A DNA stretch of 14,489 nt from JBHPGW01 sp042569785 (GCA_042569785.1 JBHPGW010000064.1:1-14489), one strand, 5' to 3'; positions 1 to 7,619 are shown, counted from the first letter of the stretch. Numbers and translations are program-made. The notes: generated by a model from the sequence alone, not told the origin.

Positions 1-42
1 CTCTCAGCCGGATGCCGAAGCCTAAAGGTCTCATAGTACGTC

Positions 43-246
43 TTGGCACTGGAGCAGGAAGTAACGATCGATGCCGAAATCAGCTGGAAAAGCCTTAAGA
101 CAGGTGAGTTGCTGATAGACAGCCAAAAAGTCCAGGGTTCGGCGAGCTATTCACAGTGGCAGAATCAGAGTTTTGATTACGCGTTGAGTCTGGCGGCAAA
201 CAATCTGGCGGTACGAATCGTAGAGTTGATGGAAAAAGAGTGGTGA
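43..246 (+). CDS. C-terminal fragment of a probable LptE-like LPS-assembly lipoprotein (5' part outside window or disrupted)
   Basis: Only the last 67 or so codons are readable. The visible protein has a beta-strand-like segment with a 'W-K-x-L-K-T-G-E-L-L' turn, then an amphipathic helix ending 'LAVRIVELMEKEW' at the stop. This resembles the C-terminal half of the LptE family, the lipoprotein plug of the outer-membrane LptD translocon that delivers lipopolysaccharide. The same frame is also open from base 1 to 33 and looks like family sequence there, but TAG at 34-36 interrupts it. The nearest start after that stop is TTG at 43, which has no convincing ribosome binding site, so I doubt it is a true start. 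The stop is at 244-246, 117 bases before ftsH. The LptE assignment comes from pattern memory on a short piece; a different envelope protein is possible. Confidence 0.5.
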   Translation: MALEQEVTIDAEISWKSLKTGELLIDSQKVQGSASYSQWQNQSFDYALSLAANNLAVRIVELMEKEW

Positions 247-262
247 AGTTGTAAAAAAAATT

Positions 263-312
263 AAAAGTCAAAAGTAAAAATGCAAAATTGTGGAGCCGCT
301 TCGCGGGGGCTA
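263..312. repeat. A-rich plus GC-hairpin dispersed repeat, copy 1
   Basis: An A-rich run with repeated 'CAAAAGT'-like words (263-290) is followed by a small hairpin, CCGC-TTC-GCGG at 296-306, and then 'GGGCTAATTA'. A second, clearly related copy lies at 4841-4895 downstream of nth, with the same order of parts. It follows the LptE-like stop and may help end transcription, although no long T-run follows. The two-copy relationship is directly visible; any function is inference. Confidence 0.5.
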
Positions 313-363
313 ATTAATTGTATTTGGGGCTTGAATCGAATAACAATACGAGAGAAATAAAAT

Positions 364-2364
364 ATGACTGATGGAGAGAACAAAAGGATAAATCAGCCTC
401 AAGGCGGGCAGCAGAATAAAGACGGTAAAAAGCCGGCACTGCCCAGTTATAAACGGAGTCCGTTTACCTGGCTGATAATAGTAGCACTGCTGTTAGCTAT
501 GGTTGCTCTTTTTGAGCAGGTTCAGGGGGGCAAAGAGATTCGGTGGGATGAGTTTGTTACTTATATCGAGCAAAATCAGATAGAGAGCGTGACCATAAAA
601 GACTCTGAGATAATCGGGAAATTCAACTCGATGGCTGGCGAGAAAGCGGAAAAAGAGTTTGTGGTTTATTACACGCCCCGTGTGCATGGTGAATGGATCA
701 AGGAGATGTTACAGGAAAAGAAAAATATTCGAAATAATACATCTCCGCCTCGTACGTGGATATTGAATTTGATAAGTATGATGCTGCCGATCATTTTGCT
801 TGTCGGTGTTTTCTATTTTTTGTTCGCTCGCAATCTTCGCGGTGGTGCCGGCGGTATGCTGATGTCTTTTGGCAGAAGTAAACATAAACTGCACAGCAAA
901 GATAAGGCCAATGTTACATTTGAAGATGTTGCCGGCGTTGATGAGGCCAAGGAAGAAGTAGCAGAAATAATCGAATTTTTGAGGAATCCGAAGAAGTTTC
1001 AGCGTTTAGGTGGTCGCATTCCCCGCGGTGTTCTGCTTGTCGGGCCTCCGGGGTGTGGAAAGACTTTGCTTGCCAAGGCGATAGCAGGTCAGGCAGATGT
1101 TCCATTCTTCAGCATATCCGGGAGTGACTTTGTTGAGATGTTTGTCGGAGTCGGAGCCTCGCGTGTGCGGGATCTGTTCAAGCAGGCTAAGGACAATTCG
1201 CCTTGCATAATCTTTCTCGATGAGGTAGATGCTATCGGGCGTAAGCGTGGAGCAGGTTTTGCCGGAGGCGGACATGACGAGCGTGAACAGACACTTAATG
1301 CTATTCTGGTCGAGATGGACGGATTCGATACGAACGACCAGGTGATAGTAATAGCGGCGACGAACCGTGGCGACATACTGGACCATGCCTTGACTCGCCC
1401 GGGCAGGTTCGATCGGCAGATATTTGTTCCGCTGCCGGATTTGCGTGGAAGAGCGGAGATATTGAAGGTCCACGCCAAGAATGTCAAGTTGAGTTCGGAT
1501 GTTGACCTTGAAAGGGTTGCTCGCGGTACTCCGATGTTCAGCGGTGCGGATCTTGCGGCGATAATCAACGAAGCCGCACTTGCGGCGACTATGGGTAATA
1601 AGAATAATGTCGAATTGAGTGACCTCGAGGAGGCTCGTGATAAGGTTCGATGGGGCAGAGCGAGGAAGAGCAGGGTGATCGATGATAAGGAAAAGTCGAT
1701 CACGGCTTATCATGAGGCGGGGCATACGCTGGTTCAGGCGTTACTTGATGACGCGGACCCACTTCATAAGGTGAGTATTATTCCTCGCGGGCCTATGGGC
1801 GGAGCGACTTTTGCGCTGCCTGAAAAGGACAGGACGATATTTACGAAAAGATATTGTATGGCCCTTTTGCAGGTTTGTTTCGGTGGTCGGATCGCTGAAG
1901 AGCTTTTCTGTGAGGATATATCCAGCGGAGCACAGTCTGATATTCAGCAGTCGACTAAGATAGCCAGGCAGATGGTTTTGACGTGGGGTATGAGCGAAGA
2001 GCTTGGCCCGATCAGCTATTCGGCAGAGGCCGGCTTTAATGAACAATCTTATATGCTGCCCGGCGAGAAGGAATACTCTGAAAAAACAGCTGAGGTGATC
2101 GACAGGGAAGTAAAAAAGCTGACAGATCTGGCGTATCATCACGCGAAGAAACTGATAGAAGAGCACCGGGATAAGACCGAAGGTATAGCTCAAGCTCTGC
2201 TTAAATATGAAACTCTCGATGCTGACGATGTTCAGTTGATCCTCGATGGCGGTGAATTGGATAAGCCAACAGTTGGCGAACTTCTGGCAGCAGAGCAGGC
2301 TAAAGGCGAAGAAAGTGAAGAAAGCGACGAAAGCGACGAAAGCGACGAAAGCGATAAGTCCTAA
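364..2364 (+). CDS. ftsH: ATP-dependent zinc metalloprotease FtsH
   Basis: This is a membrane-anchored AAA+ protease that unfolds and degrades misfolded membrane proteins and selected cytoplasmic regulators, working as a hexamer in the inner membrane. At 666 residues it is full length. In order it has a hydrophilic N-terminus, TM1 (about 34-50), a short periplasmic domain, TM2 (about 132-155), and an AAA module with Walker A GPPGCGKT (227-234), pore motif FVG (260-262), Walker B IIFLDEVD (282-289) and arginine fingers R345 and R348 in RPGRFD. The zinc protease motif HEAGH is at 450-454, with the third ligand D526. Walker A has Cys where Thr is usual before GKT. The tail (649-666) is a Glu-Ser-Asp repeat. 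The ATG follows a GAGAGAA-type ribosome site at 350-356; a weak promoter-like pair (TTGTAT 318-323, TAACAA 341-346) lies upstream. dsbD follows after 17 bases. Confidence 0.98.
   Translation: MTDGENKRINQPQGGQQNKDGKKPALPSYKRSPFTWLIIVALLLAMVALFEQVQGGKEIRWDEFVTYIEQNQIESVTIKDSEIIGKFNSMAGEKAEKEFVVYYTPRVHGEWIKEMLQEKKNIRNNTSPPRTWILNLISMMLPIILLVGVFYFLFARNLRGGAGGMLMSFGRSKHKLHSKDKANVTFEDVAGVDEAKEEVAEIIEFLRNPKKFQRLGGRIPRGVLLVGPPGCGKTLLAKAIAGQADVPFFSISGSDFVEMFVGVGASRVRDLFKQAKDNSPCIIFLDEVDAIGRKRGAGFAGGGHDEREQTLNAILVEMDGFDTNDQVIVIAATNRGDILDHALTRPGRFDRQIFVPLPDLRGRAEILKVHAKNVKLSSDVDLERVARGTPMFSGADLAAIINEAALAATMGNKNNVELSDLEEARDKVRWGRARKSRVIDDKEKSITAYHEAGHTLVQALLDDADPLHKVSIIPRGPMGGATFALPEKDRTIFTKRYCMALLQVCFGGRIAEELFCEDISSGAQSDIQQSTKIARQMVLTWGMSEELGPISYSAEAGFNEQSYMLPGEKEYSEKTAEVIDREVKKLTDLAYHHAKKLIEEHRDKTEGIAQALLKYETLDADDVQLILDGGELDKPTVGELLAAEQAKGEESEESDESDESDESDKS
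2320..2355 (+). repeat. 9-bp tandem repeat coding the acidic FtsH tail
   Basis: Four consecutive copies of GAAAGCGAC (the last ends in GAT) encode Glu-Ser-Asp repeats at the extreme C-terminus of FtsH. The unit is a multiple of three, so copy-number changes keep the frame. The near-identical codons suggest recent slippage expansion rather than old, selected protein sequence. Confidence 0.85.
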
Positions 2365-2381
2365 GCGATAAGTGATAAGCT

Positions 2382-4121
2382 ATGTGGGGTAAAAAATTTA
2401 TATTGTCGTTAGTGGTATTTTTTGGGCTGACAGCGTTTTGTGCTTATGGTGAGCAGCCGTCGTTTGAAATTGCCAGGCTTGACGAAGAATATTCCAAGGT
2501 GCATGTTGAGGCTGCACGGCAGAGCGATCAGGCTGGGGTGGCGGTTATCTTCGAGGGCAGCAGCGATCTTCATTTTTACGCCAAATCCGAAGCCCCTGAC
2601 GGTTTTAAATTGATCAAATTAACGGTCGAGGCTGAGTCTAAAGATTTTGAATTCGGTGAAGCGGTGTATCCACGATGGTCGGTGTTTCGCGATCCCTTGG
2701 GTAATATGGTTGAGATATACTCCGAAGAATTCACTGTCTTTGTGCCGATCGAATCAGTTAAAGGTTCCGGCGGGGAGGTTGTTGTCACTATCTCGGGTCA
2801 GGCGTGTACAAGCAGCGTCTGCCTGCTGCCTTTTGAGACGAAGCTGGGAACAAACGTAGACTGGGCGCAGCGGCAGTTGTGGAAAGAAATTTATATTGAA
2901 AAAGCTGTTGATACGAAAGCTGTAATTGTCGGGCCCTCTTACTCGGTATGGTTCGCTCTTGTTTTGGCGGTGGTTGCGGGATTGAGTTTGAATATTATGC
3001 CGTGTGTCTGGCCGGTATTGCCGATCATCGTAATGCGTATAATCGAGCAGGCTAAGCAGAGTAAAGGTCGATCGATCGCGATGGGAGTTGCTTTTTGTTT
3101 TGGGATATTATTGTTCTTCGCTTGTCTTGCTGTGGCGAATATTATTTTGCAGATCGTTTACGGTACAGCGTTACAGTGGGGAGATCAGTTTCGTAACCCG
3201 GCGTTTGTTACTGCGATGGCGTTGCTGTTGATAGTTATGGCGTTGTTTATGTTTGGGGTTTTTTCAATAGGATTACCAGCGTCGCTGGCGGGCAAAAGCG
3301 GTTCTGGTAAAGGTTTTGCCGGTGCGGTCGGTATGGGATTTTTGGCAGCGGTGTTGAGTACGCCCTGCAGTTTCGGTATCCTCGGTGCGGCGTTTGCCTG
3401 GGCGCAGGGTCAGCCTTTATATCTTGGCACATTGGCAATAATGGCGATAGGTGCTGGTATGGCGGTTCCTTACGCGATACTGACTTCGATGCCTTCCTTA
3501 TTGAAAAGATTGCCCAAAGCCGGTCGGTGGATGGAGTTGTTTAAGCAGACGTTGGGCTTTATCCTTTTGATAATCGCGGTAAAAATGGTTAAGGCGATCC
3601 CTGAGGTTGACAAGGTCAATGTTTTGTACTTTTCGGTTGTTCTTTCGTTTTGTGTCTGGATGTGGGGCGGCTGGGTTAATTATGGAACGAAGCTTTCTCG
3701 TAAAGTTTTGATCCGCTCGATAGCGGTTTTGTTGGCGGTTTTTTCGTGGCAGTTTCTTTTTGTCGAGGAGCTTGTGACATGGCAGGACTATGACGCGGAG
3801 TTGATAGAGCAAACTAAGCGGCAGGAAAGGCCGGTTCTTATTAAGTTTACTGCGGACTGGTGCTCATCCTGTGATGTCGCGGACAGGATGGTTTATCGCA
3901 ACGAAGATATTGCCCAACTGATCAAGGAAAAAAATGTTTTGGCGATCAAAGCCGATACGACCAGAGACAATTATCCTGCGACGATAGTGTTGAAAGATGT
4001 TTATCATGAGCCCGCGGTTCCTGTGACTATTCTTTTCACTCCAGGTGAGGAAGAGCCGGTGAGATTGTACGGCAGTTTTTTTGGTAAGGAATTAAAGGGG
4101 CTGCTGGAATCGCTTCCTTAA
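2382..4121 (+). CDS. dsbD: Thiol:disulfide interchange protein DsbD (cytochrome c biogenesis / reductant transporter)
   Basis: This protein carries reducing power from cytoplasmic thioredoxin across the inner membrane to periplasmic disulfide isomerases, cytochrome c maturation factors or other thiol proteins. Its 579 residues match full-length DsbD. A signal peptide (1-23, ending AYG) is followed by an N-terminal periplasmic domain with the pair C142/C147 (ACTSSVC). A multi-pass membrane domain (about 187-460) carries C208 in NIMPCVWP and C329 in STPCSFG. A C-terminal thioredoxin domain has WCSSC (C494/C497). All three redox pairs expected of DsbD are therefore present. It starts 17 bases after ftsH without a strong ribosome site, which suggests translation coupled to ftsH, and nth follows after 12 bases. 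The ScsB/DsbD distinction cannot be settled from sequence alone. Confidence 0.95.
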   Translation: MWGKKFILSLVVFFGLTAFCAYGEQPSFEIARLDEEYSKVHVEAARQSDQAGVAVIFEGSSDLHFYAKSEAPDGFKLIKLTVEAESKDFEFGEAVYPRWSVFRDPLGNMVEIYSEEFTVFVPIESVKGSGGEVVVTISGQACTSSVCLLPFETKLGTNVDWAQRQLWKEIYIEKAVDTKAVIVGPSYSVWFALVLAVVAGLSLNIMPCVWPVLPIIVMRIIEQAKQSKGRSIAMGVAFCFGILLFFACLAVANIILQIVYGTALQWGDQFRNPAFVTAMALLLIVMALFMFGVFSIGLPASLAGKSGSGKGFAGAVGMGFLAAVLSTPCSFGILGAAFAWAQGQPLYLGTLAIMAIGAGMAVPYAILTSMPSLLKRLPKAGRWMELFKQTLGFILLIIAVKMVKAIPEVDKVNVLYFSVVLSFCVWMWGGWVNYGTKLSRKVLIRSIAVLLAVFSWQFLFVEELVTWQDYDAELIEQTKRQERPVLIKFTADWCSSCDVADRMVYRNEDIAQLIKEKNVLAIKADTTRDNYPATIVLKDVYHEPAVPVTILFTPGEEEPVRLYGSFFGKELKGLLESLP

Positions 4122-4133
4122 AGAATACTGTTT

Positions 4134-4802
4134 ATGGCAAAGAAGATTAAGGCCGATAAATCTGAGGCAACTGAGCGGGTTAGGAAAATCTTTCCCTTAT
4201 TGGAAAAGGCTTATCCTGACGCTAAGATAGCTCTTAATTTTAAGAATCCTCTGCAACTTCTGATCGCGACGATTTTGTCTGCGCAATGTACCGATGTGCA
4301 GGTCAATATTGTTACTAAGGATGTGTTTAAGAAATATAAGACGGCTAAGGATTGGGCCAGCGCGAATATAAAGCAGATCGAGTCGGATATAAGGAGTACC
4401 GGCTTTTTCCGCAACAAGGCGCTTAATATCAAGAAGGCCTGTACAATACTAATTGAGCGGTTCGGCGGTAAAGTTCCGTCGACTATGGAGCAGCTTGTCG
4501 GGCTTAATGGGGTAGGCAGAAAGACGGCTAACGTGGTGTTAGGGAATGCTTTTGGGGTTCCCGGGATAGCCTGTGATACTCATGTTATTCGCCTGTCGCA
4601 TCGTTTGGGGCTGTCGGAAAACCGCGATCCGGTAAAGCTTGAGCTTGATTTGGCCGAAATAGTACCTAAGAAGGACTGGACACAGTTTAGCCATCTTTTG
4701 ATCTTTCACGGGCGAAACGCTTGTAAGGCACGTAAACCCGCATGTGAAAAATGTGTGATATCGAAATGTTGTCCTGCGGCGAATAAACCGGAATTGTGGT
4801 AA
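4134..4802 (+). CDS. nth: Endonuclease III (DNA glycosylase / AP lyase)
   Basis: This is a base-excision repair enzyme that removes oxidised pyrimidines and cleaves the abasic site by beta-elimination. It has 222 residues, near the usual 210-220. The helix-hairpin-helix LNGVGRKTANVVL (124-136) carries the catalytic Lys130, and D148 in CDTH is the catalytic Asp. The C-terminal [4Fe-4S] cluster loop is complete in the classic C-x6-C-x2-C-x5-C spacing (C197, C204, C207, C213), with an extra C212 beside the last ligand. The N-terminus is Lys-rich. It lies 12 bases after dsbD on the same strand with no obvious separate promoter, so it is probably the last gene of the ftsH-dsbD-nth transcript. The stop is followed within a few bases by a strong palindrome. 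Confidence 0.97.
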   Translation: MAKKIKADKSEATERVRKIFPLLEKAYPDAKIALNFKNPLQLLIATILSAQCTDVQVNIVTKDVFKKYKTAKDWASANIKQIESDIRSTGFFRNKALNIKKACTILIERFGGKVPSTMEQLVGLNGVGRKTANVVLGNAFGVPGIACDTHVIRLSHRLGLSENRDPVKLELDLAEIVPKKDWTQFSHLLIFHGRNACKARKPACEKCVISKCCPAANKPELW

Positions 4803-4806
4803 GTTA

Positions 4807-4833
4807 CTCAAACTGACCGATGGTCAGTTTGAG
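4807..4833. promoter_or_regulatory. Perfect 12-bp palindrome directly after nth (operator-like or terminator stem)
   Basis: CTCAAACTGACC (4807-4818) pairs perfectly with GGTCAGTTTGAG (4822-4833) across a 3-base GAT loop. No T-run follows, so it is not a canonical intrinsic terminator. The core resembles operators of TetR-type repressors (xxTGACCxxxGGTCAxx), but no TetR-like gene is in the window. A third half-site, GGTCAGTTTGAG, occurs at 4965-4976 just upstream of the LOG-family gene. The palindrome is certain; its role is inference. Confidence 0.55.
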
Positions 4834-4840
4834 AGTGTAA

Positions 4841-4895
4841 AAATCAAAAGTTAAAAATCAAAATTGCGGAAACCGCCTTTGGCGGATGGCTGATT
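4841..4895. repeat. A-rich plus GC-hairpin dispersed repeat, copy 2
   Basis: This has the same architecture as 263-312: repeated 'AAAATCAAAAGTT'-like words, then 'CAAAATTGCGGA', a hairpin CCGCC-TTT-GGCGG (4873-4885), then 'GGCTGATTTTATT'. The hairpin stem is 5 bp here against 4 bp in copy 1. It sits inside the 176-bp inverted-repeat segment. Confidence 0.5.
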
Positions 4896-4924
4896 TTATT
4901 ATTGTTTTTGTGGCGGATAACATT

Positions 4925-4954
4925 TTGTTACGAAAGATGTTATGTTGATATAAG
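4925..4954 (+). promoter_or_regulatory. Weak candidate promoter for the LOG-family gene
   Basis: TTGTTA (4925-4930) and TATAAG (4949-4954) are 18 bases apart, about 50 bases before the start codon. The match to a sigma-70 promoter is only moderate. It overlaps the ATAACAT/ATGTTAT inverted repeat, which could be a regulator site. Confidence 0.25.
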
Positions 4955-5002
4955 CTGTCGAAACGGTCAGTTTGAGTAATCTTAGTTAATGGAAATTTAA
5001 TT

Positions 5003-5695
5003 ATGATGGAGATTATTGAGAGTCCTGTAAAAGATATTTGGCGAATATTTCGTATAATGGCAGAATTTACGGAAGGCTATGAGGAACTTTCTTCTGTTGG
5101 GCCTGCGGTGTCTTTTTTTGGTTCGGCACGTACCGATAAAAAAGATGGTCGTTACTATGAACTTGCGCGAAAGACCGCTTATGAAATGGCCCGGGATGGG
5201 TTCGCAATTATCACCGGTGGCGGCGGCGGGATCATGGAAGCAGCCAACCGGGGAGCGGCAGAAGCTAAGGGTAAGAGTATAGGTCTTAATATAATTTTGC
5301 CAATGGAACAACGGTCCAACGATTATCAGAATATATCTCTGCACTTTCATTATTTTTTCTGCCGTAAGGTAATGTTTTTGAAATATGCGCACGGTTTTGT
5401 TGTTTTTCCAGGCGGATTCGGGACGATGGATGAATTCTTTGAATCGCTTGTTCTGATCCAGACTTTGAAGCAGGCATCTTTTCCGGTTATTTTGATGGGC
5501 AGTGACTTCTGGAAAGGGCTAATCGACTGGATGTCTGAAACGATGCTCAAGGAGTATGACTATATCTCTCCTGAAGATATGGATGTTTTTACGGTGGTAG
5601 ATGATCCGAAAGCCGCGGCTAAGATCATAAAAGATTTCAAAAAGGCCAAGGGTCGCGTCGGAATAGAGTTTCCGTCAGGGATGAAAGAAAAATAG
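5003..5695 (+). CDS. LOG-family protein (TIGR00730-type nucleoside 5'-monophosphate phosphoribohydrolase)
   Basis: This is a Rossmann-fold cytoplasmic enzyme of the LOG/PpnN superfamily, whose characterised members hydrolyse the N-glycosidic bond of purine or cytokinin nucleotides. The 230 residues contain both signature loops: GGGGGIMEAANRG (72-84) and PGGFGTMDE (136-144), with the family R-K-x-x-F element at 121-125. Two ATG codons stand in a row (5003 and 5006); a GGA at 4990-4992 is the only ribosome-site-like sequence, so either could be used. The gene stands alone between the nth cluster and a convergent radical SAM gene. The real substrate in this organism cannot be inferred. Older databases call such proteins 'lysine decarboxylase family', which is a misnomer for the PGGxGTxxE type. 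Confidence 0.92.
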   Translation: MMEIIESPVKDIWRIFRIMAEFTEGYEELSSVGPAVSFFGSARTDKKDGRYYELARKTAYEMARDGFAIITGGGGGIMEAANRGAAEAKGKSIGLNIILPMEQRSNDYQNISLHFHYFFCRKVMFLKYAHGFVVFPGGFGTMDEFFESLVLIQTLKQASFPVILMGSDFWKGLIDWMSETMLKEYDYISPEDMDVFTVVDDPKAAAKIIKDFKKAKGRVGIEFPSGMKEK

Positions 5696-5741
5696 TTTAT
5701 TCGTCGTTTGCCAAGCGTGATGCGTATTGCGTTGGTTGAAC

Positions 5742-5756
5742 GCCGACTACGTCGGC
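5742..5756. terminator. Hairpin between convergent genes
   Basis: GCCGAC-TAC-GTCGGC is a perfect 6-bp stem in the 68-base gap between the LOG-family gene (+) and the radical SAM gene (-). It is well placed to block transcription from both sides. There is no T-run on either strand, so it may equally be a small dispersed palindrome. Confidence 0.35.
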
Positions 5757-5763
5757 AACTAAT

Positions 5764-7548
5764 TTAAAGATTTTCTGTCTGGTCGAGGTGTTTTAGTAGA
5801 TAGTCTTTTTTGGCCCCTCCCAGATGCTGCCATGGGAGTATCTGATTCCTATCGAATTGTTTTTGGGCGGCGGTGTCGATGTCGGTGTCGAATTTTTCAA
5901 AAGCCTTTCGCCATATTTCATAGTCAAAGCATTCGTTCCATAAATCGAATTTAGCACCGTTTCGCCATGCCTGTTCGATTATATCCGCCAGTCGCCTGTC
6001 ACCTCGGCCTATTGCTGATTCAAGTGTACTGCGTTCTATATCGTGAAATTTAAACTGCAGGAATCGGGCGCGGAGTTTATCTTTTTCCTGAAGTATCAAG
6101 CGTCTCGCATCTTCAAAATATTTTTTGGGTTTTTGTCCGAGCCAGGCAAAAGGGGTGTGGGGTTTGGGGACGAACCAGCTTACGGCGGCGTTTATCTGTC
6201 CGGTTTTTCCGTCAACTTTTTTGCGAAGTTTTGCCAATTCGAACGATAATCTTGCGATCTGTTTTATGTCCTCTTCTTCTTCGCCGGGAAGGCCGACCAT
6301 GAAGTATAGTTTCAGCCTTTGCCAACCAGCACGGTATGCGGCTTCTACGGCGGCGAAGAGGTCCTTGTCTTTTAAGGGTTTATTGGAAATTGTTCTGACC
6401 TTTTCGCTTGCCGCTTCGACGGCGATCGTTAGGCCGCCCCTTCGTACGGAAGTTATCAGCGTGGGAAGGATCTTTAATTGCTGGTCGACTCGCAGGCTCG
6501 GCAGTGACAGGCCGACATGTTTATCATGGAAGTACTCGTGTAATTTTGCGGTTAATTCTTCGAGGTTCGGGTAGTCTGCTGTCGATAAGGACAGTAAACT
6601 TACCGTATCAAAACCAGTGGCGGCGTAATTCGCTTTTGCCAGTTCGATGATCTTTTCGATGCTGCGGTAACGGATAGGTCTTTTGCAGAAACTTGCCTGG
6701 CAAAATCGGCACCGGCCTGGACAGCCCCGCATGATCTCGATACTTACCCGCTCATGGACGGCCTGTACGAATGGGACTATCGGGGCAAGCGGCACGGGGG
6801 CGTTTTCAAAGTCATCTACTACAGCGTTTTTGAATTTTATAGGCAGGTCGGGTTCGGTTGGGGCGAACGATTTTATTTGTGAATCGGCGTATTGGAATTC
6901 GTACAAAGCTGGTACGTAGGCCCAATCGAAATTTTTGGCGGCTTTGGTGAGAATCTGTTTTTTTGTTGAGCCTGCTTTTTTTTCGGTTTTTATCAAGTTG
7001 ATAAGTTTGACGACAGCTTCTTCGCCCTGGCCGAGTACGAACAAGTCGATAAATTCGGCGATCGGTTCGCAGCAGTTTGCCATTGCCCCGCCTGCTATTA
7101 TTAGGGGGTCGTCTTCGCTGCGAGCATTGGAGCGGACTTTTAGCCCTGCCAGATCGAGCATGTTCAAGACGTTAGTGTAGCAGAGTTCGGTGGTTAAGTT
7201 GAAGCCTATGATGTCGAAAGACTTTACGTCGGCTTTCGATTCCAGGCTGAATAGTGGGATGTTCTTTTTACGCAGAACCTCTTCGGCGTCGAGCCAGGGC
7301 GAAAAGACGCGTTCGGCGACGACGGCTTCGAGATTGTTTAAGATATCGTAGATGACAGCCAAGCCTGTATTGCTCATTGCCACTTCGTAGACGTCGGGGA
7401 AACATAGAGCGACGGTTAGTTCGCAATCCTCGATGTTCTTTTTGATCTGATTGATCTCGCCGCCGATATATCTGCCGGGTTTGCGGACGAAGTCGAGGAA
7501 ATGTTTTTCGATCTGTTTATCTAAAAATATTATCTGCTTGTTGCTCAT
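5764..7548 (-). CDS. Radical SAM protein with N-terminal B12-binding-like domain (TIGR03960-like)
   Basis: The 594-residue protein starts with a cobalamin-binding-like region ('ALCFPDVYEVAMSNTGLAVIYDILN', split here as ALCFPDVYEV 47-56 and AMSNTGLAVI 57-66; 'FDIIGFNLTTELCYTN' near 111-126). A radical SAM core follows, with the [4Fe-4S] triad C276-x3-C280-x2-C283 in RGCPGRCRFCQ. This matches the TIGR03960 family of unknown substrate. In many bacteria this part is fused to, or adjacent to, a DUF2344 (TIGR03936) domain; neither is present here. The paired C159-C160 in AMANCCEP is family-like. The start is supported by N-terminal family sequence (KPGRYIGGE, 23-31). No ribosome site precedes the ATG; instead a TATAAT lies six bases upstream, pointing to leaderless translation. 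The gene is divergent from apbE. Confidence 0.9.
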   Translation of the reverse strand: MSNKQIIFLDKQIEKHFLDFVRKPGRYIGGEINQIKKNIEDCELTVALCFPDVYEVAMSNTGLAVIYDILNNLEAVVAERVFSPWLDAEEVLRKKNIPLFSLESKADVKSFDIIGFNLTTELCYTNVLNMLDLAGLKVRSNARSEDDPLIIAGGAMANCCEPIAEFIDLFVLGQGEEAVVKLINLIKTEKKAGSTKKQILTKAAKNFDWAYVPALYEFQYADSQIKSFAPTEPDLPIKFKNAVVDDFENAPVPLAPIVPFVQAVHERVSIEIMRGCPGRCRFCQASFCKRPIRYRSIEKIIELAKANYAATGFDTVSLLSLSTADYPNLEELTAKLHEYFHDKHVGLSLPSLRVDQQLKILPTLITSVRRGGLTIAVEAASEKVRTISNKPLKDKDLFAAVEAAYRAGWQRLKLYFMVGLPGEEEEDIKQIARLSFELAKLRKKVDGKTGQINAAVSWFVPKPHTPFAWLGQKPKKYFEDARRLILQEKDKLRARFLQFKFHDIERSTLESAIGRGDRRLADIIEQAWRNGAKFDLWNECFDYEIWRKAFEKFDTDIDTAAQKQFDRNQILPWQHLGGAKKDYLLKHLDQTENL

Positions 7549-7560
7549 ATTGGTATTATA
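7549..7560 (-). promoter_or_regulatory. TATAAT -10 element placed for a leaderless transcript of the radical SAM gene
   Basis: On the minus strand TATAAT (7560 down to 7555) is followed by six bases and then the ATG at 7548. Transcription starting about seven bases after the -10 box would begin at or next to the start codon. No Shine-Dalgarno sequence is present. No good -35 box is visible at 16-18 bases. Confidence 0.5.
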
Positions 7561-7590
7561 GGTTGAATGGGGATTAATTTCTATTGATTA

Positions 7591-7619
7591 TTGTCGCGGT
7601 TTTGATTATCTGTTATAAA
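7591..7619 (+). promoter_or_regulatory. Candidate sigma-70-type promoter of apbE
   Basis: TTGTCG (7591-7596) and TATAAA (7614-7619) are separated by exactly 17 bases, ending 17 bases before the apbE start codon. The AAAGGA ribosome site lies between the -10 element and the start. This is the best promoter-like pair in the divergent gap. Confidence 0.5.

Larger units (their letters stand above)
4804..4979. repeat. 16-bp inverted repeat pair bracketing the nth-LOG intergenic region
   Basis: TTACTCAAACTGACCG at 4804-4819 is matched exactly by its reverse complement at 4964-4979, giving a 176-bp segment with perfect 16-bp ends. The left end also forms a local hairpin with 4822-4833. The right-hand half-site therefore competes with a nearby copy. 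Inside the segment are copy 2 of the A-rich/hairpin repeat and a 7-bp inverted repeat (ATAACAT 4917-4923, ATGTTAT 4937-4943). It could be a small non-autonomous mobile element or a set of operator half-sites. Confidence 0.7.

Noticed and set aside
1006..1725. Long open frame on the minus strand opposite ftsH (and another at 1089-1703)
   Set aside because: It lies wholly inside the certain ftsH gene, has no family-like sequence, and is a by-product of ftsH codon use.
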